From Mycobacterium angelicum (lineage in GTDB: Bacteria; Actinomycetota; Actinomycetes; Mycobacteriales; Mycobacteriaceae), in NCBI RefSeq assembly GCF_002086155.1, contig NZ_MVHE01000035.1, positions 1 to 53,017 on the forward strand: a stretch of 53,017 bases of DNA, written 5' to 3'. Positions 7,800-16,725 of the stretch are shown in pieces. Position numbers and translations under genes: made by a program. A model generated the notes under the pieces. That model did no database searches, was not told the DNA's origin, and saw only the letters and a list, made by a program, of their open reading frames with translations. Positions within the stretch are counted from its first letter, which is position 1; every line of letters begins with the position of its first letter.

Positions 7800-9587
7800 A
7801 TGTCATACACGATGGTGGTCCCGGGGCTGTTAGATTCCGCGGCAAGGGATTTGGACGATATTCTGGCGCGCCTCACCGCGGCGAACTTCGCGGCCGCGCC
7901 CACCACCCGAGTGCTGACCGCCGGCGCCGACGAAGTGTCGCACGCGATCGCGGCGGTGTTTTCCCAGCATGGGCAGGCCTATCAGGCGCTCAGCAGGCAG
8001 CTGTTGACCGCCCAGGCGCAATCCGCCCAGCTCTTGAGCAAAGCAAGCGGTAGCTACGCGAGCGCTGAAGCCGCCAACACGTCGGCGTTGCAGACGCTCG
8101 AGCAAGGTGTGCTGGGAGTTGTCAACGCGCCCGCCGAAACGCTGCTGGGCCGTCCGCTGATCGGTAACGGCGCAAACGGGGGCCCCGGGCAGCCCGGTGG
8201 GGCCGGGGGCTTGCTGTTCGGCAATGGCGGCAACGGCGGGAACGGCGTGGCCGGCCAGGCAGGCGGCAACGGTGGAAGCGCCGGATTGCTCGGCAGCGGC
8301 GGCAACGGCGGGGCCGGTGGAGCCGGCGCGGCCGGCGGCAACGGAGGCAGCGGCGGGCTGCTGTACGGCAACGGCGGCGCCGGCGGCGCGGGCGGGACCG
8401 GCGCTGCCGGCGGCAGCGGTGGCAATGCCTTGCTGTTCGGCAACGGTGGCGCCGGCGGGCAAGGCGGCACGGGAGTCACCGGGGCCGACGGCGTCAACCC
8501 CGCGATCAACGGCCAAGCCGCTACCGGGACCAGGGGCATCGATGTCAACAGCGCCGGCGATGCCATTGCCACCAGCGGTCAGGGCGGCGCCGACGGCGCC
8601 TTCGCCGCCGTGGGGGGCAGCGGCGGCCTCGGCGGCTCCGCCGGCTCGACGGGCGGGAACGCTACCGCCGGAAACGGCGGCAACGGCGGAGTCGGCGGCA
8701 TCGGCGGGTCCGGTGGCGATGGCGGCGGGGCGGTCACCCAATCGGGTACTGCCACAGCGGGTTCGGGTGGCGACGCCACCGTCGGAATCGCGTTCGGCGG
8801 CGCCGGGGGCACCGGCGGCAACGGCGGGCAAGCCATTTCGAACGCCGGAGGCCCCGCGTTCGGGGGTAACGGCGGCCTAGGCGGCGACGGCGGGACCGGC
8901 GCGTCTGGTGGCGTCGGCGGCGTCGGTGCCGCCGGCGGCAACGGTGGGCGCGGCGGTCTGCTGATCGGCAACGGCGGTGCCGGCGGGTCCGGCGGCACCG
9001 GCGGCATCGGAGGTGCCGGCGCAGTCGGCGGCCAGGGCGCCGTTGGTGGCGGTGGCGGGCTGGCCGACGCCGCCGCCGTGTCCGCGACCGGCGGTGCGGG
9101 CGGTGACGGCGGCAACGGCGGAAACGGCGGCAACGGCGGAAACGGGGGCGCGGGTGGTACGGGCGGAGCCGGCGGTGCGGGCGGACTTTTCGGTAACGGC
9201 GGGCATGGTGGCGACGCCGGTATCGGCGGCACCGGCGGCGTCGGCGGCGACGGGGCCGGCGGGGGTAACGCCGGCACCGGCGGTCAGGGCACGGCCACAA
9301 CCGGCGACGGCGACGGCGGCGCGGGCGGCGACGGCGGCAACGGCGGCAACGGCGGCACCGGTGGCAATGGCGGCGCCAGCGGCGGCAGCGGAGTCGGGGG
9401 CTCCGGCGGGTTTTTCGGGCAGTCGGGCGCCAGCGGCAACGGCGGTCAGGGTGGCATCGGCGGTTCCGGCGGAGACGGCGGTGCATTTGGAGACCGCGCC
9501 ATCGGAGGCTCTGGGTCGACGAAGTCTGGTGCCCCGGGCATCGACGGCATCGCGGGTGTCAACGGCAACTCCGGTCAGCACGGCTAA
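7800..9587 (+). CDS. PE_PGRS family protein, complete
   Basis: A 595-residue PE_PGRS protein. The ATG at 7800 follows GGGAG and opens a canonical PE domain (residues 1 to about 100, start MSYTMVVPGLLDSAARDLDD). The domain ends with YASAE, matching the YxxxD/E signal for ESX secretion. The linker GVVNAPAETLLGRPLIGNG precedes about 460 residues of GGxGG repeats. The C-terminus, GVNGNSGQHG, is typical of PE_PGRS proteins without an extra folded domain. It probably reaches the cell surface through ESX-5; its function is unknown. In M. tuberculosis the equivalent gap between kgd and the dehydrogenase gene holds the relBE-type pair Rv1246c/Rv1247c, so this gene marks a lineage difference. The open frame extends upstream into kgd, but that part is not PE-like. 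Confidence 0.95.
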   Translation: MSYTMVVPGLLDSAARDLDDILARLTAANFAAAPTTRVLTAGADEVSHAIAAVFSQHGQAYQALSRQLLTAQAQSAQLLSKASGSYASAEAANTSALQTLEQGVLGVVNAPAETLLGRPLIGNGANGGPGQPGGAGGLLFGNGGNGGNGVAGQAGGNGGSAGLLGSGGNGGAGGAGAAGGNGGSGGLLYGNGGAGGAGGTGAAGGSGGNALLFGNGGAGGQGGTGVTGADGVNPAINGQAATGTRGIDVNSAGDAIATSGQGGADGAFAAVGGSGGLGGSAGSTGGNATAGNGGNGGVGGIGGSGGDGGGAVTQSGTATAGSGGDATVGIAFGGAGGTGGNGGQAISNAGGPAFGGNGGLGGDGGTGASGGVGGVGAAGGNGGRGGLLIGNGGAGGSGGTGGIGGAGAVGGQGAVGGGGGLADAAAVSATGGAGGDGGNGGNGGNGGNGGAGGTGGAGGAGGLFGNGGHGGDAGIGGTGGVGGDGAGGGNAGTGGQGTATTGDGDGGAGGDGGNGGNGGTGGNGGASGGSGVGGSGGFFGQSGASGNGGQGGIGGSGGDGGAFGDRAIGGSGSTKSGAPGIDGIAGVNGNSGQHG

Positions 9588-9666
9588 CGCTTTTTGTTCG
9601 GCCCCGTGGTAAGCGGGACCACCGGTACCGGCTAACCTCGATCGCAACGAACTAGGGAGGCTGTTC

Positions 9667-10500
9667 ATGGAGGGGTTCGCCGGAAAGGTCGCCGTCGTCA
9701 CCGGCGCCGGATCAGGCATCGGACGGGCGCTGGCCCTTGAGCTGGGCCGCTCCGGCGCCAAGCTGGCAATCAGCGACGTCGACACCGAAGGACTGGCCGA
9801 AACCGAGAAAATGCTGAAGGCGATCGGCGCGCCGGTCAAGGCCGACCGGCTCGACGTCACCGAACGCGAGGCGTTCCTCGCCTACGCCGACGCGGTCAAC
9901 GAACACTTCGGCAAGGTGAACCAGATCTATAACAACGCCGGCATCGGCCACACCGGCGACGTCGAGGTCTGCCAATTCAAAGACATCGACCGCGTGATGG
10001 ACGTCGACTGGGGCGGCGTGCTCAACGGCACCAAGGCATTCCTGCCCTACCTGATCGCCTCCGGGGACGGCCACGTCATCAATGTGTCCAGCGTCTTCGG
10101 GCTGTTCTCCTGCTCGGGGCAGGCGGCGTACAACGCGGCGAAGTTCGCCGTCCGCGGTTTCACCGAGGCACTGCGCCAGGAGATGATCCTGGCCGGCCAT
10201 CCGGTGGGCGTGACCACCGTGCATCCCGGCGGCATCAAGACGTCAATCGCCCGCAACGCGACCGCCGCCGAAGGCCTGGACGCTGAGGAGCTGGCCAAAC
10301 TGTTCGACAAGCGGGTGGCCCACACCAGCCCGGAGCGGGCGGCGAAGATCATTCTGGCCGCGGTGCGTAAGAACAAGGCGCGGGTCCTGGTCGGTCCGGA
10401 CGCCAAGGTGCTCGACATCGTCGTGCGGTTGACCGGTTCGGGATACCAGCGGCTGTTCATGCCGGTGCTGGGCCGGTTGGTCCCCGCTGCGCACCGCTGA
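9667..10500 (+). CDS. Short-chain dehydrogenase/reductase, Rv1245c-like
   Basis: A 277-residue classical SDR, probably NAD(P)-dependent and cytosolic; its substrate is unknown. The cofactor motif TGAGSGIG is at residues 12-19, NNAG at 89-92, the catalytic serine at 141-142, and YNAAK at 155-159. A basic/hydrophobic C-terminus (GSGYQRLFMPVLGRLV) could allow membrane association. AGGGAGG lies 8 bp before the ATG. The gene is downstream of PE_PGRS in the same direction and convergent with lpqZ, whose stop lies just after this gene. The order kgd side, SDR, lpqZ is the one seen for Rv1245c and Rv1244. Confidence 0.92.
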   Translation: MEGFAGKVAVVTGAGSGIGRALALELGRSGAKLAISDVDTEGLAETEKMLKAIGAPVKADRLDVTEREAFLAYADAVNEHFGKVNQIYNNAGIGHTGDVEVCQFKDIDRVMDVDWGGVLNGTKAFLPYLIASGDGHVINVSSVFGLFSCSGQAAYNAAKFAVRGFTEALRQEMILAGHPVGVTTVHPGGIKTSIARNATAAEGLDAEELAKLFDKRVAHTSPERAAKIILAAVRKNKARVLVGPDAKVLDIVVRLTGSGYQRLFMPVLGRLVPAAHR

Positions 10501-10503
10501 GCG

Positions 10504-11345
10504 TCAACGCCCCAGCGGATGCTCCGCCAGCCACGCACCGGCCACCGCCTGCGGGTCGGCGCCGGCGGCCACCTTGCGGCGCATGTCGGTCAGCGCCGCG
10601 GTGTCCAGCACGCCGGCCACTTCGTTGATCGCCAGCAACTGCCGGTCGGTCAGGGCGTTGCGCCGGTAGAGCGGAACCACGTTCTCCGCGCGGATCAGCG
10701 CGTCCTTCCCGTCGGCCAGCACCACCAGGTCGGCGGGGATGGCCGGGTCGGCGGTGGTGGTCCACGCCGCGGTCAGCTCACCGCCCCGCAGTGCGACGAA
10801 CATGCTTGTGTCGTCAGGGAATTCACGCGGCGCGGGTAACCGGCAAGTCCCCACTCCCGATGGCGGGGCGGCGCCACTGATGCTGCCGACCACGAGTCCG
10901 TCACAGTGGCGCGGCAGCAGGTTCACATCGCTGCCGCCCCAGGCCTGGGCGGTGGCCGCGGTTACCACCAGCGCGGGCTTGTCCTCGGCGGCGGTGGTGT
11001 AGTCGCCGGCGGCCACACCTTCGGGCAGCGCGGAATTCATCGCTTGGTAGACCTGCTTGTCAGACAGCGCCGATGCGCCCGGCTGCAAACTCATCAATAC
11101 CTGGCCGGTAAAGGCGGGGGCGACGGTGAAGGCCCCGGAGTCCAGTTTCGCCATCGGGTCGGCCGCGGATGCGGGGCGCGCGGCAAAGCCGTAGGACCGC
11201 AGCGCAGCGACATAGATGCCGGCCAGCAACTTCGACTGGGCGTCCGGCCCGGATCCCACCACCAGCTCGGAGCGCTGGCTTTCAGCTGCACAACCGGCCA
11301 CCGCGAGCAGCAGGGCCAGCAACGGGGCCGCCAGCCTGAGGATTC

Positions 11346-11349
<4 letters not shown>
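10504..11349 (-). CDS. lpqZ: Lipoprotein LpqZ, OpuAC-like substrate-binding protein
   Basis: A 281-residue predicted lipoprotein. The signal sequence RILRLAAPLLALLLAVAGC ends in a lipobox with the acylated Cys at residue 20. The mature part resembles glycine betaine/osmoprotectant type substrate-binding proteins, with VVGSGPDAQSKLLAGIYVAAL near the N-terminus and VVPLYRRNALTDRQLLAINEV near the C-terminus. No permease or ATPase gene is adjacent, so the transport partner is unknown. The GTG start overlaps the malic enzyme stop by four bases (GTGA), so the two are probably translated in a coupled way. In M. tuberculosis lpqZ (Rv1244) is not preceded by a malic enzyme. Confidence 0.88.
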
Positions 11350-12521
<1,172 letters not shown>

Positions 12522-12665
12522 GGGTTCGAGGGTACGTGGCCTGATCCCGTCCAGACCGACGGGTTAGCGGGCGGGCCGACGGTTGCCGAAGAAATGCATT
12601 GTCTATGTCTTTGATCAAATCGTGGATTTCCTGGGAGGAATAGTCGAGCCCGGTGGATCGGCGTG

Positions 12666-12849
12666 TTACGCGACTTGCTGGTCGCCTGCTGGTTCGTCGG
12701 ATCGTTCGATGAGCTTGAACGCCATCGCGACTCCGGCGGCGCGCGAGCCAGGTCACTTGGTGACCCGCTGGCGCAGCCGAGCGGCGACGAAGGTCGACTC
12801 GATCGATGCGCTCGGTGATCTTGGCAATCGCCTTGGGTCAGTTGGCACA
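12666..12849 (-). pseudogene. IS256-family transposase relic (C-terminal fragment)
   Basis: The minus strand reads IESTFVAARLRQRVTK, then a TGA stop, then PGSRAAGVAMAFKLIE. This is the C-terminal signature of IS256/mutator transposases (TFATVRLRTRVTKGPGSRAAGVAMAFKLIE-like), with the Gly codon GGA mutated to TGA. Just upstream, in a frame one base off, is PKAIAKITER. It corresponds to the WPKAVAKITDD segment, again with a Trp codon turned into TGA. The stretch of about 25 residues that normally separates the blocks is deleted. No terminal repeats are visible. The rest of 12522-12946 shows no other gene. Confidence 0.75.
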
Positions 12850-12946
12850 GTGCTGCTCGGCTCGATTCGGGGCGGTCTACCGCAGCGGTTTACCCGGTAG
12901 GCCGGGTACCAAGCCTCGACTTCACACTCCGCGCCTGCGGCCGCAA

Positions 12947-12972
12947 TGATTGATTAATCGTTTAATCAATCA
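12947..12972. promoter_or_regulatory. Perfect operator palindrome of the adjacent TetR gene
   Basis: TGATTGATTAA, a 4-base centre TCGT, and TTAATCAATCA form an 11+11 bp perfect inverted repeat. It is AT-rich in a GC-rich background and sits immediately before the TetR gene. Size, symmetry and position fit autoregulation by the TetR protein. An ATG inside it (12950) would start translation within the operator, so the start is placed downstream. Confidence 0.75.
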
Positions 12973-12976
12973 TACG

Positions 12977-13552
12977 ATGGGCCGCATGGGCATGCGGCAG
13001 CAACAGGCGTCGCGGCGCCGCGAGCAATTGGTTGACGCTGCCTTGACCGTTTTCGCGGCCAAGGGCGTCGATGGGGCATCGATTAAGGACATCGCCTCGG
13101 CGGCGTCGGTGACGCCCGGGTTGTTGTACCACTACTTCAGTAGCAAGGAGGCCTTGGTAGTCGCGGTTCTCGAGGAGCGTGGTTTCGTGCCGCAGTTGCG
13201 CGATCTACTGAGCCAACGAGCCGATGAACCGGCGTCCGTTGTGCTACCCGAGCTGGCCAAGGCATTCGATGACATGCTCACCGCCAACGCCGACCTCGTG
13301 GCGGTCTTCTTCTCGGCCAGCCACGCCAACGCGGCCGCGGGCCAGGCGTTACGCCACTTCGTGGTCACCGGCCAATCCCTGCTCGAGTCCTACCTGCAAT
13401 CCCGCGCAGCTGCTGGTGAGCTCGACGCGGATTTGGTCGGCGTCGCCGCTCGCACGCTGTTCGCCGCCGTCGCGCTCGGTCATAGAACCGGCCAACGCGT
13501 CAACTCCGATGATCTTGTTCAGCTGATATTGAGCGGTCTCGCTCGCGGATAG
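12977..13552 (+). CDS. TetR/AcrR family transcriptional regulator
   Basis: A regulator of about 191 residues. The helix-turn-helix lies near residues 25-55 (GASIKDIASAASVTPGLLYHYFSSKEAL), the classic TetR N-terminal domain. The C-terminal ligand domain is divergent. The start is uncertain: ATG codons at 12977, 12986 and 12992 are all possible. The upstream ATG at 12950 lies inside the operator palindrome and is less likely. No strong ribosome site is present, so a leaderless transcript is possible. The stop codon lies inside the AGGAGG ribosome site of the FAD monooxygenase gene, implying a two-gene operon and suggesting that this repressor senses a substrate of that enzyme. The base composition looks less GC-rich than the neighbours, compatible with acquisition. 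Confidence 0.88.
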   Translation: MGRMGMRQQQASRRREQLVDAALTVFAAKGVDGASIKDIASAASVTPGLLYHYFSSKEALVVAVLEERGFVPQLRDLLSQRADEPASVVLPELAKAFDDMLTANADLVAVFFSASHANAAAGQALRHFVVTGQSLLESYLQSRAAAGELDADLVGVAARTLFAAVALGHRTGQRVNSDDLVQLILSGLARG

Positions 13553-13561
13553 GAGGCCACG

Positions 13562-14761
13562 ATGGTCGACGAATCAGTTCAATGTTGTGTTGTGGGTGGG
13601 GGCCCGGCGGGAATGATGGCCGGCGTGCTGCTCGCACGCCAAGGCATCGAAGTGCTTGTGGTCGAGAAGCATCGGGACTTTCTGCGCGACTTTCGCGGCG
13701 ACACCATACACCCGTCCACGCTGGAACTCATGTACGAACTCGGCTGGGCGGACGAGCTCCTGAGTCTGCCTCACACGCAAATGCCTGACGTCACGGTCAG
13801 CATCGACGGCACCGCGGTCACCTTCGCCGACTTCCGCAAGCTGAAGGTGCACCACCCTTTCATCGCGTTCATGGCGCAATGGGACTTTCTTGACTTCCTC
13901 GCCGAGAAGGCCTCGCAGATGCCCAACTTCCGACTGTTGCGCAGCACCCAGATGTCCGACCTTCTCGTCGAAAACGACCGGGTAACAGGCATTCACGCGA
14001 CTGGTGAAGAGGGCGAGATCAAAATTCGGGCCGACCTGGTGCTGGGCGCCGACGGTAGGCACTCCACCACACGCGCTAAGGCTGGCCTGCAGCCCATCGC
14101 GAAATCCGCTCCGCTGGATGTGCTTTGGTTCCGCCTGCCACGCCAATCCACCGATGACGTACCGTTCTTCCAGGGTGGTCAGGGCGCGCTCATCTCGATC
14201 AACCGCGGCAAGTACTGGCAACTGGCCTACGCCATCCCCACCGACGCATTCGCCGAGTTGCGACGAGCCGGACTCAGCGAGTTTCATGCCCGAATTGCGG
14301 CATTGGCGCCGTGTCTGTCTGACCGCGTGACCCAGATCGACGACTGGGACCAAGTCCACCAGCTGACCGTTCGAGTGGACAGGTTGACACGCTGGTACCG
14401 ACCGGGATTGTTGTGCATCGGCGACGCCGCGCATGCGATGTCACCGGCGGGCGGAGTCGGCATCAACCTGGCCATCCAGGATGCCACGGCGACGGCCAAT
14501 CTGTTGGGGCCGGTTCTCACCACTGGCGCACCCGCCGAGCGTGCCTTGCGACGGGTACAGCGCCGCAGAGATTTGCCCACGCGAATCACCCAGGCGTTCC
14601 AGACGGCGGTGCTTCGCGATTTGTATCCCAGGAACTTGTCGGACAACACCACCACCCACGTTCCACCGGTGGTACGGGTATTCCGTTGGCTGCCAGCACT
14701 TCGCCATGTCGTCGGCCGGGTCATCGGCCTTGGCGTTCGTCCCGAGCACGTGGCGAAATGA
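13562..14761 (+). CDS. FAD-dependent aromatic-type monooxygenase (PHBH fold)
   Basis: A 399-residue flavoprotein of the group A hydroxylase family, which uses NAD(P)H and O2 to hydroxylate or inactivate small, often aromatic, compounds. It shows the FAD dinucleotide motif GGGPAG at residues 12-17, the LVLGADGRHS motif near 157-166, and the GDAAHAMSPAGGVGINLAIQD motif from about 287. The substrate is unknown. AGGAGG precedes the ATG by a few bases and overlaps the tetR stop. Adjacent regulation by TetR suggests an inducible detoxification function. The gene ends 37 bp before a PE_PGRS remnant, so this pair appears to have been inserted next to, or to have replaced part of, that gene. Confidence 0.9.
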   Translation: MVDESVQCCVVGGGPAGMMAGVLLARQGIEVLVVEKHRDFLRDFRGDTIHPSTLELMYELGWADELLSLPHTQMPDVTVSIDGTAVTFADFRKLKVHHPFIAFMAQWDFLDFLAEKASQMPNFRLLRSTQMSDLLVENDRVTGIHATGEEGEIKIRADLVLGADGRHSTTRAKAGLQPIAKSAPLDVLWFRLPRQSTDDVPFFQGGQGALISINRGKYWQLAYAIPTDAFAELRRAGLSEFHARIAALAPCLSDRVTQIDDWDQVHQLTVRVDRLTRWYRPGLLCIGDAAHAMSPAGGVGINLAIQDATATANLLGPVLTTGAPAERALRRVQRRRDLPTRITQAFQTAVLRDLYPRNLSDNTTTHVPPVVRVFRWLPALRHVVGRVIGLGVRPEHVAK

Positions 14762-14797
14762 TTACGGGCACCCAAAGGACCCGACGGGCTTGACAAC

Positions 14798-15442
14798 TTG
14801 GCCGGGAACGGCGGTAACGCCGACGCCGGCCGCAACGGCGTCAACCCCGGCATCGGTGGCGGTGACGGCGGCATAGGCGGTGACGGGCTGGCAGTCAGCA
14901 GCACCACCCCGTCTCCGGAGGCGCGGGCGGAGCCGGCGGCAGTGGCGGCCGCTTCGCGAACGGGGGCGATGGCGGCGCCGGTGGATTAGGCCAAAGCACC
15001 CCGGCTCTGGACGCCAACGCCACCGGGGGCAGTGGTGGTGCCGGCGGCGCGGGCGGCACCGGCGGCCTCGGCGAGGCCGCCGGCTTTGGCGACACTACGG
15101 GCGGCGCCGGTGGTGCCGGTGGAACGGGCGGGATCGGGGGCGCCGGCGGCGACGGCGGCAAAGGCTGTGACGCCCAGTCGGCTTTCGGGTAAAGGCACCG
15201 GTGGCAACGGCGGCGACGGAGGTACTGGCGGTGTCGGCGCCTCAGCCGGCGCCCGGGGTGCCGGGGGCTTCGGTGGGGCCGGCGATCGCGGTGGGCTACT
15301 GACCGGCATGGGCGGCGACGGCGGCATGGGCGGCAGCGGCGGCGCCGGCGCCGCCGGCGCCGGTTTCAACCAGGGAACGCCGGGTGCCCCCGGCGCTCAG
15401 GGCGCAACAGGCACCAATGGCCAGCACGGCCAAGACGGCTGA
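14798..15442 (+). pseudogene. PE_PGRS remnant: PGRS repeats without PE domain, frameshifted
   Basis: The plus strand contains PGRS-type Gly-rich coding spread over three frames. The first block (from 14798, AGNGGNADAGRNGVNPG) is lost after about 14910. The second reads GAGGSGGRFANGGDGGAG up to the stop after DAQSAFG near 15190. The last frame continues with GKGTGGNGGDGGTGG and ends in GTNGQHGQDG and TGA at 15442, a typical PE_PGRS C-terminus. No PE domain or start precedes it; the FAD monooxygenase gene is there instead. At least two frameshifts make it non-functional. By position it corresponds to PE_PGRS23 (Rv1243c) between lpqZ and mdh. Confidence 0.85.
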
Positions 15443-15446
15443 CCAG

Positions 15447-15569
15447 CGCCGCTCGATCAATCGCGGCGACCCGCTGCGCCCGGCTCCACCGCGCTTGCGA
15501 TCGCCGCTCGATCAATCGCGGCGACCCGCTGCGCCCGGCTCCACCGCGCTTGCGATCGCCGCTAGATCA
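15447..15569. repeat. 55-bp tandem repeat, about 2.2 copies, running into the mdh stop
   Basis: Copies at 15447-15501 and 15502-15556 start CGCCGCTCGATCAATCGCGG and end CCGCGCTTGCGAT and look almost identical. A third, truncated copy begins at 15557 (CGCCGCTAGATCA) and contains the mdh stop codon and its last codons. Each unit carries a short inverted repeat, GCCGC with GCGGC, around TCGATCAATC. The array fills the whole gap between the PE_PGRS remnant and mdh. Confidence 0.85.
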
Positions 15570-16551
15570 GCTTCAGCTCGGTGACCGCGTTGCGCTCGTC
15601 GACCAGCTCGGCGGTGGACTTGTCGATGCGGCCGCGGGAGAACTCGTCGATCTCCAGGCCCTGCACGATCGACCAGTTGCCGTCCTTGGTGGTCACCGGG
15701 AACGACGAGACAATGCCCTCCGGCACGCCGTAGGAGCCGTCGGAGTAGACCGCCATCGACACCCAGTCGCCGTCCGGGCTGCCCAGCAGCCAGGACCGGG
15801 CCGCGTCGACCGTCGCCGACGCGGCCGAGGCGGCCGAAGAGGCGCCACGTGCATCGATGATCGCCGCGCCACGCTTGGCGACGGTGGGGATGAAGTCATT
15901 CTCGATCCACGCCTGGTCGTTGACCACCTCGGCGGCGTTCTTGCCGCCCACCTCGGCGTGGAAGATGTCGGGGTACTGGGTGGCCGAGTGGTTGCCCCAG
16001 ATGGTGACTTTCTTGATGTCGGTGACCGCGGCGCCGGTCTTCTTGGCCAGCTGCGAGATCGCCCGGTTGTGGTCCAGCCGGGTGAGCGCGGAGAACCGCT
16101 CCTTGGGAATATCGGGTGCGTTGCTCAACGCGATCAGCGCGTTGGTGTTGGCCGGGTTGCCCGTCACGCCGATGCGGACGTCGTCGGCGGCGACTGAGTT
16201 CAGCGCCTTGCCCTGCGCGGTGAAGATCGCGCCATTTGCCTCGAGCAGGTCGCCGCGCTCCATGCCCGGGCCGCGCGGACGGGCCCCCACCAGCAGCGCC
16301 AGGTTCACCCCGTCGAAGATCTTGTTCGCATCCGCGCCGATCTGCACCCCGGACAGCAGCGGGAACGCGCAGTCGTCGAGCTCCATCACGACACCCTCGA
16401 GCGCCTTGAGCGCGGGTTCGATCTCAAGCAGGCGCAGCTCGATCGGGCGGTCGGGGCCCAGCAGCGAGCCGCTGGCCAGACGGAACAACAGGCTGTAGCC
16501 GATCTGACCGGCGGCACCGGTGACGGCGACCTTTAGCGGACTAGCGCTCAC
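15562..16551 (-). CDS. mdh: Malate dehydrogenase
   Basis: A 329-residue NAD-dependent malate dehydrogenase of the cytosolic type, interconverting malate and oxaloacetate in the TCA cycle. Cofactor motif TGAAGQIG is at residues 11-18. The substrate-binding arginine loop lies in LVGARPRGPGMERGD (88-101). The catalytic pair is Asp160 (TRLDHNR) and His188 (WGNHSATQYPD). The length equals that of M. tuberculosis Mdh. The GTG start has AGGAG 10 bp upstream. The gene is divergent from corA. The final codons (Lys-Leu-Ile-stop) lie within a copy of the neighbouring tandem repeat. The vapBC33 pair that adjoins mdh in M. tuberculosis is not present. Confidence 0.98.
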   Translation of the reverse strand: MSASPLKVAVTGAAGQIGYSLLFRLASGSLLGPDRPIELRLLEIEPALKALEGVVMELDDCAFPLLSGVQIGADANKIFDGVNLALLVGARPRGPGMERGDLLEANGAIFTAQGKALNSVAADDVRIGVTGNPANTNALIALSNAPDIPKERFSALTRLDHNRAISQLAKKTGAAVTDIKKVTIWGNHSATQYPDIFHAEVGGKNAAEVVNDQAWIENDFIPTVAKRGAAIIDARGASSAASAASATVDAARSWLLGSPDGDWVSMAVYSDGSYGVPEGIVSSFPVTTKDGNWSIVQGLEIDEFSRGRIDKSTAELVDERNAVTELKLI

Positions 16552-16725
16552 GTCGGTTTGCTCCTATGGAGGTCATGCGGATGGGGTTCGCGTCGAAACT
16601 AGCGCACCACGCCGCCGCGCAAATCTCCGGTCCGCTACCAGCACGCTTCGTCGCGCTCCGTTACGCCAGGACGCGTACCATGGACCACCGCCCGGCCAGA
16701 GCTGAGCTGCGATCGGAGGGTTGAC

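Noticed and set aside
7800..9587. Tandem short repeats resembling a CRISPR array or VNTR
   Set aside because: They are GGC/GGN codon repeats of a PGRS domain in one open frame, without spacers.
12583..12900. 105-residue plus-strand frame as a gene
   Set aside because: The minus strand of the same segment carries recognisable IS256 transposase blocks; the plus-strand frame has no family resemblance.
12950..12976. ATG at 12950 as start of the TetR protein
   Set aside because: It lies inside the operator palindrome and adds nine residues unlike TetR N-termini.
16552..16725. Mg2+ riboswitch upstream of corA
   Set aside because: The 174-bp divergent gap shows no recognisable M-box or ykkC-type structure by eye, and CorA is usually not controlled that way.
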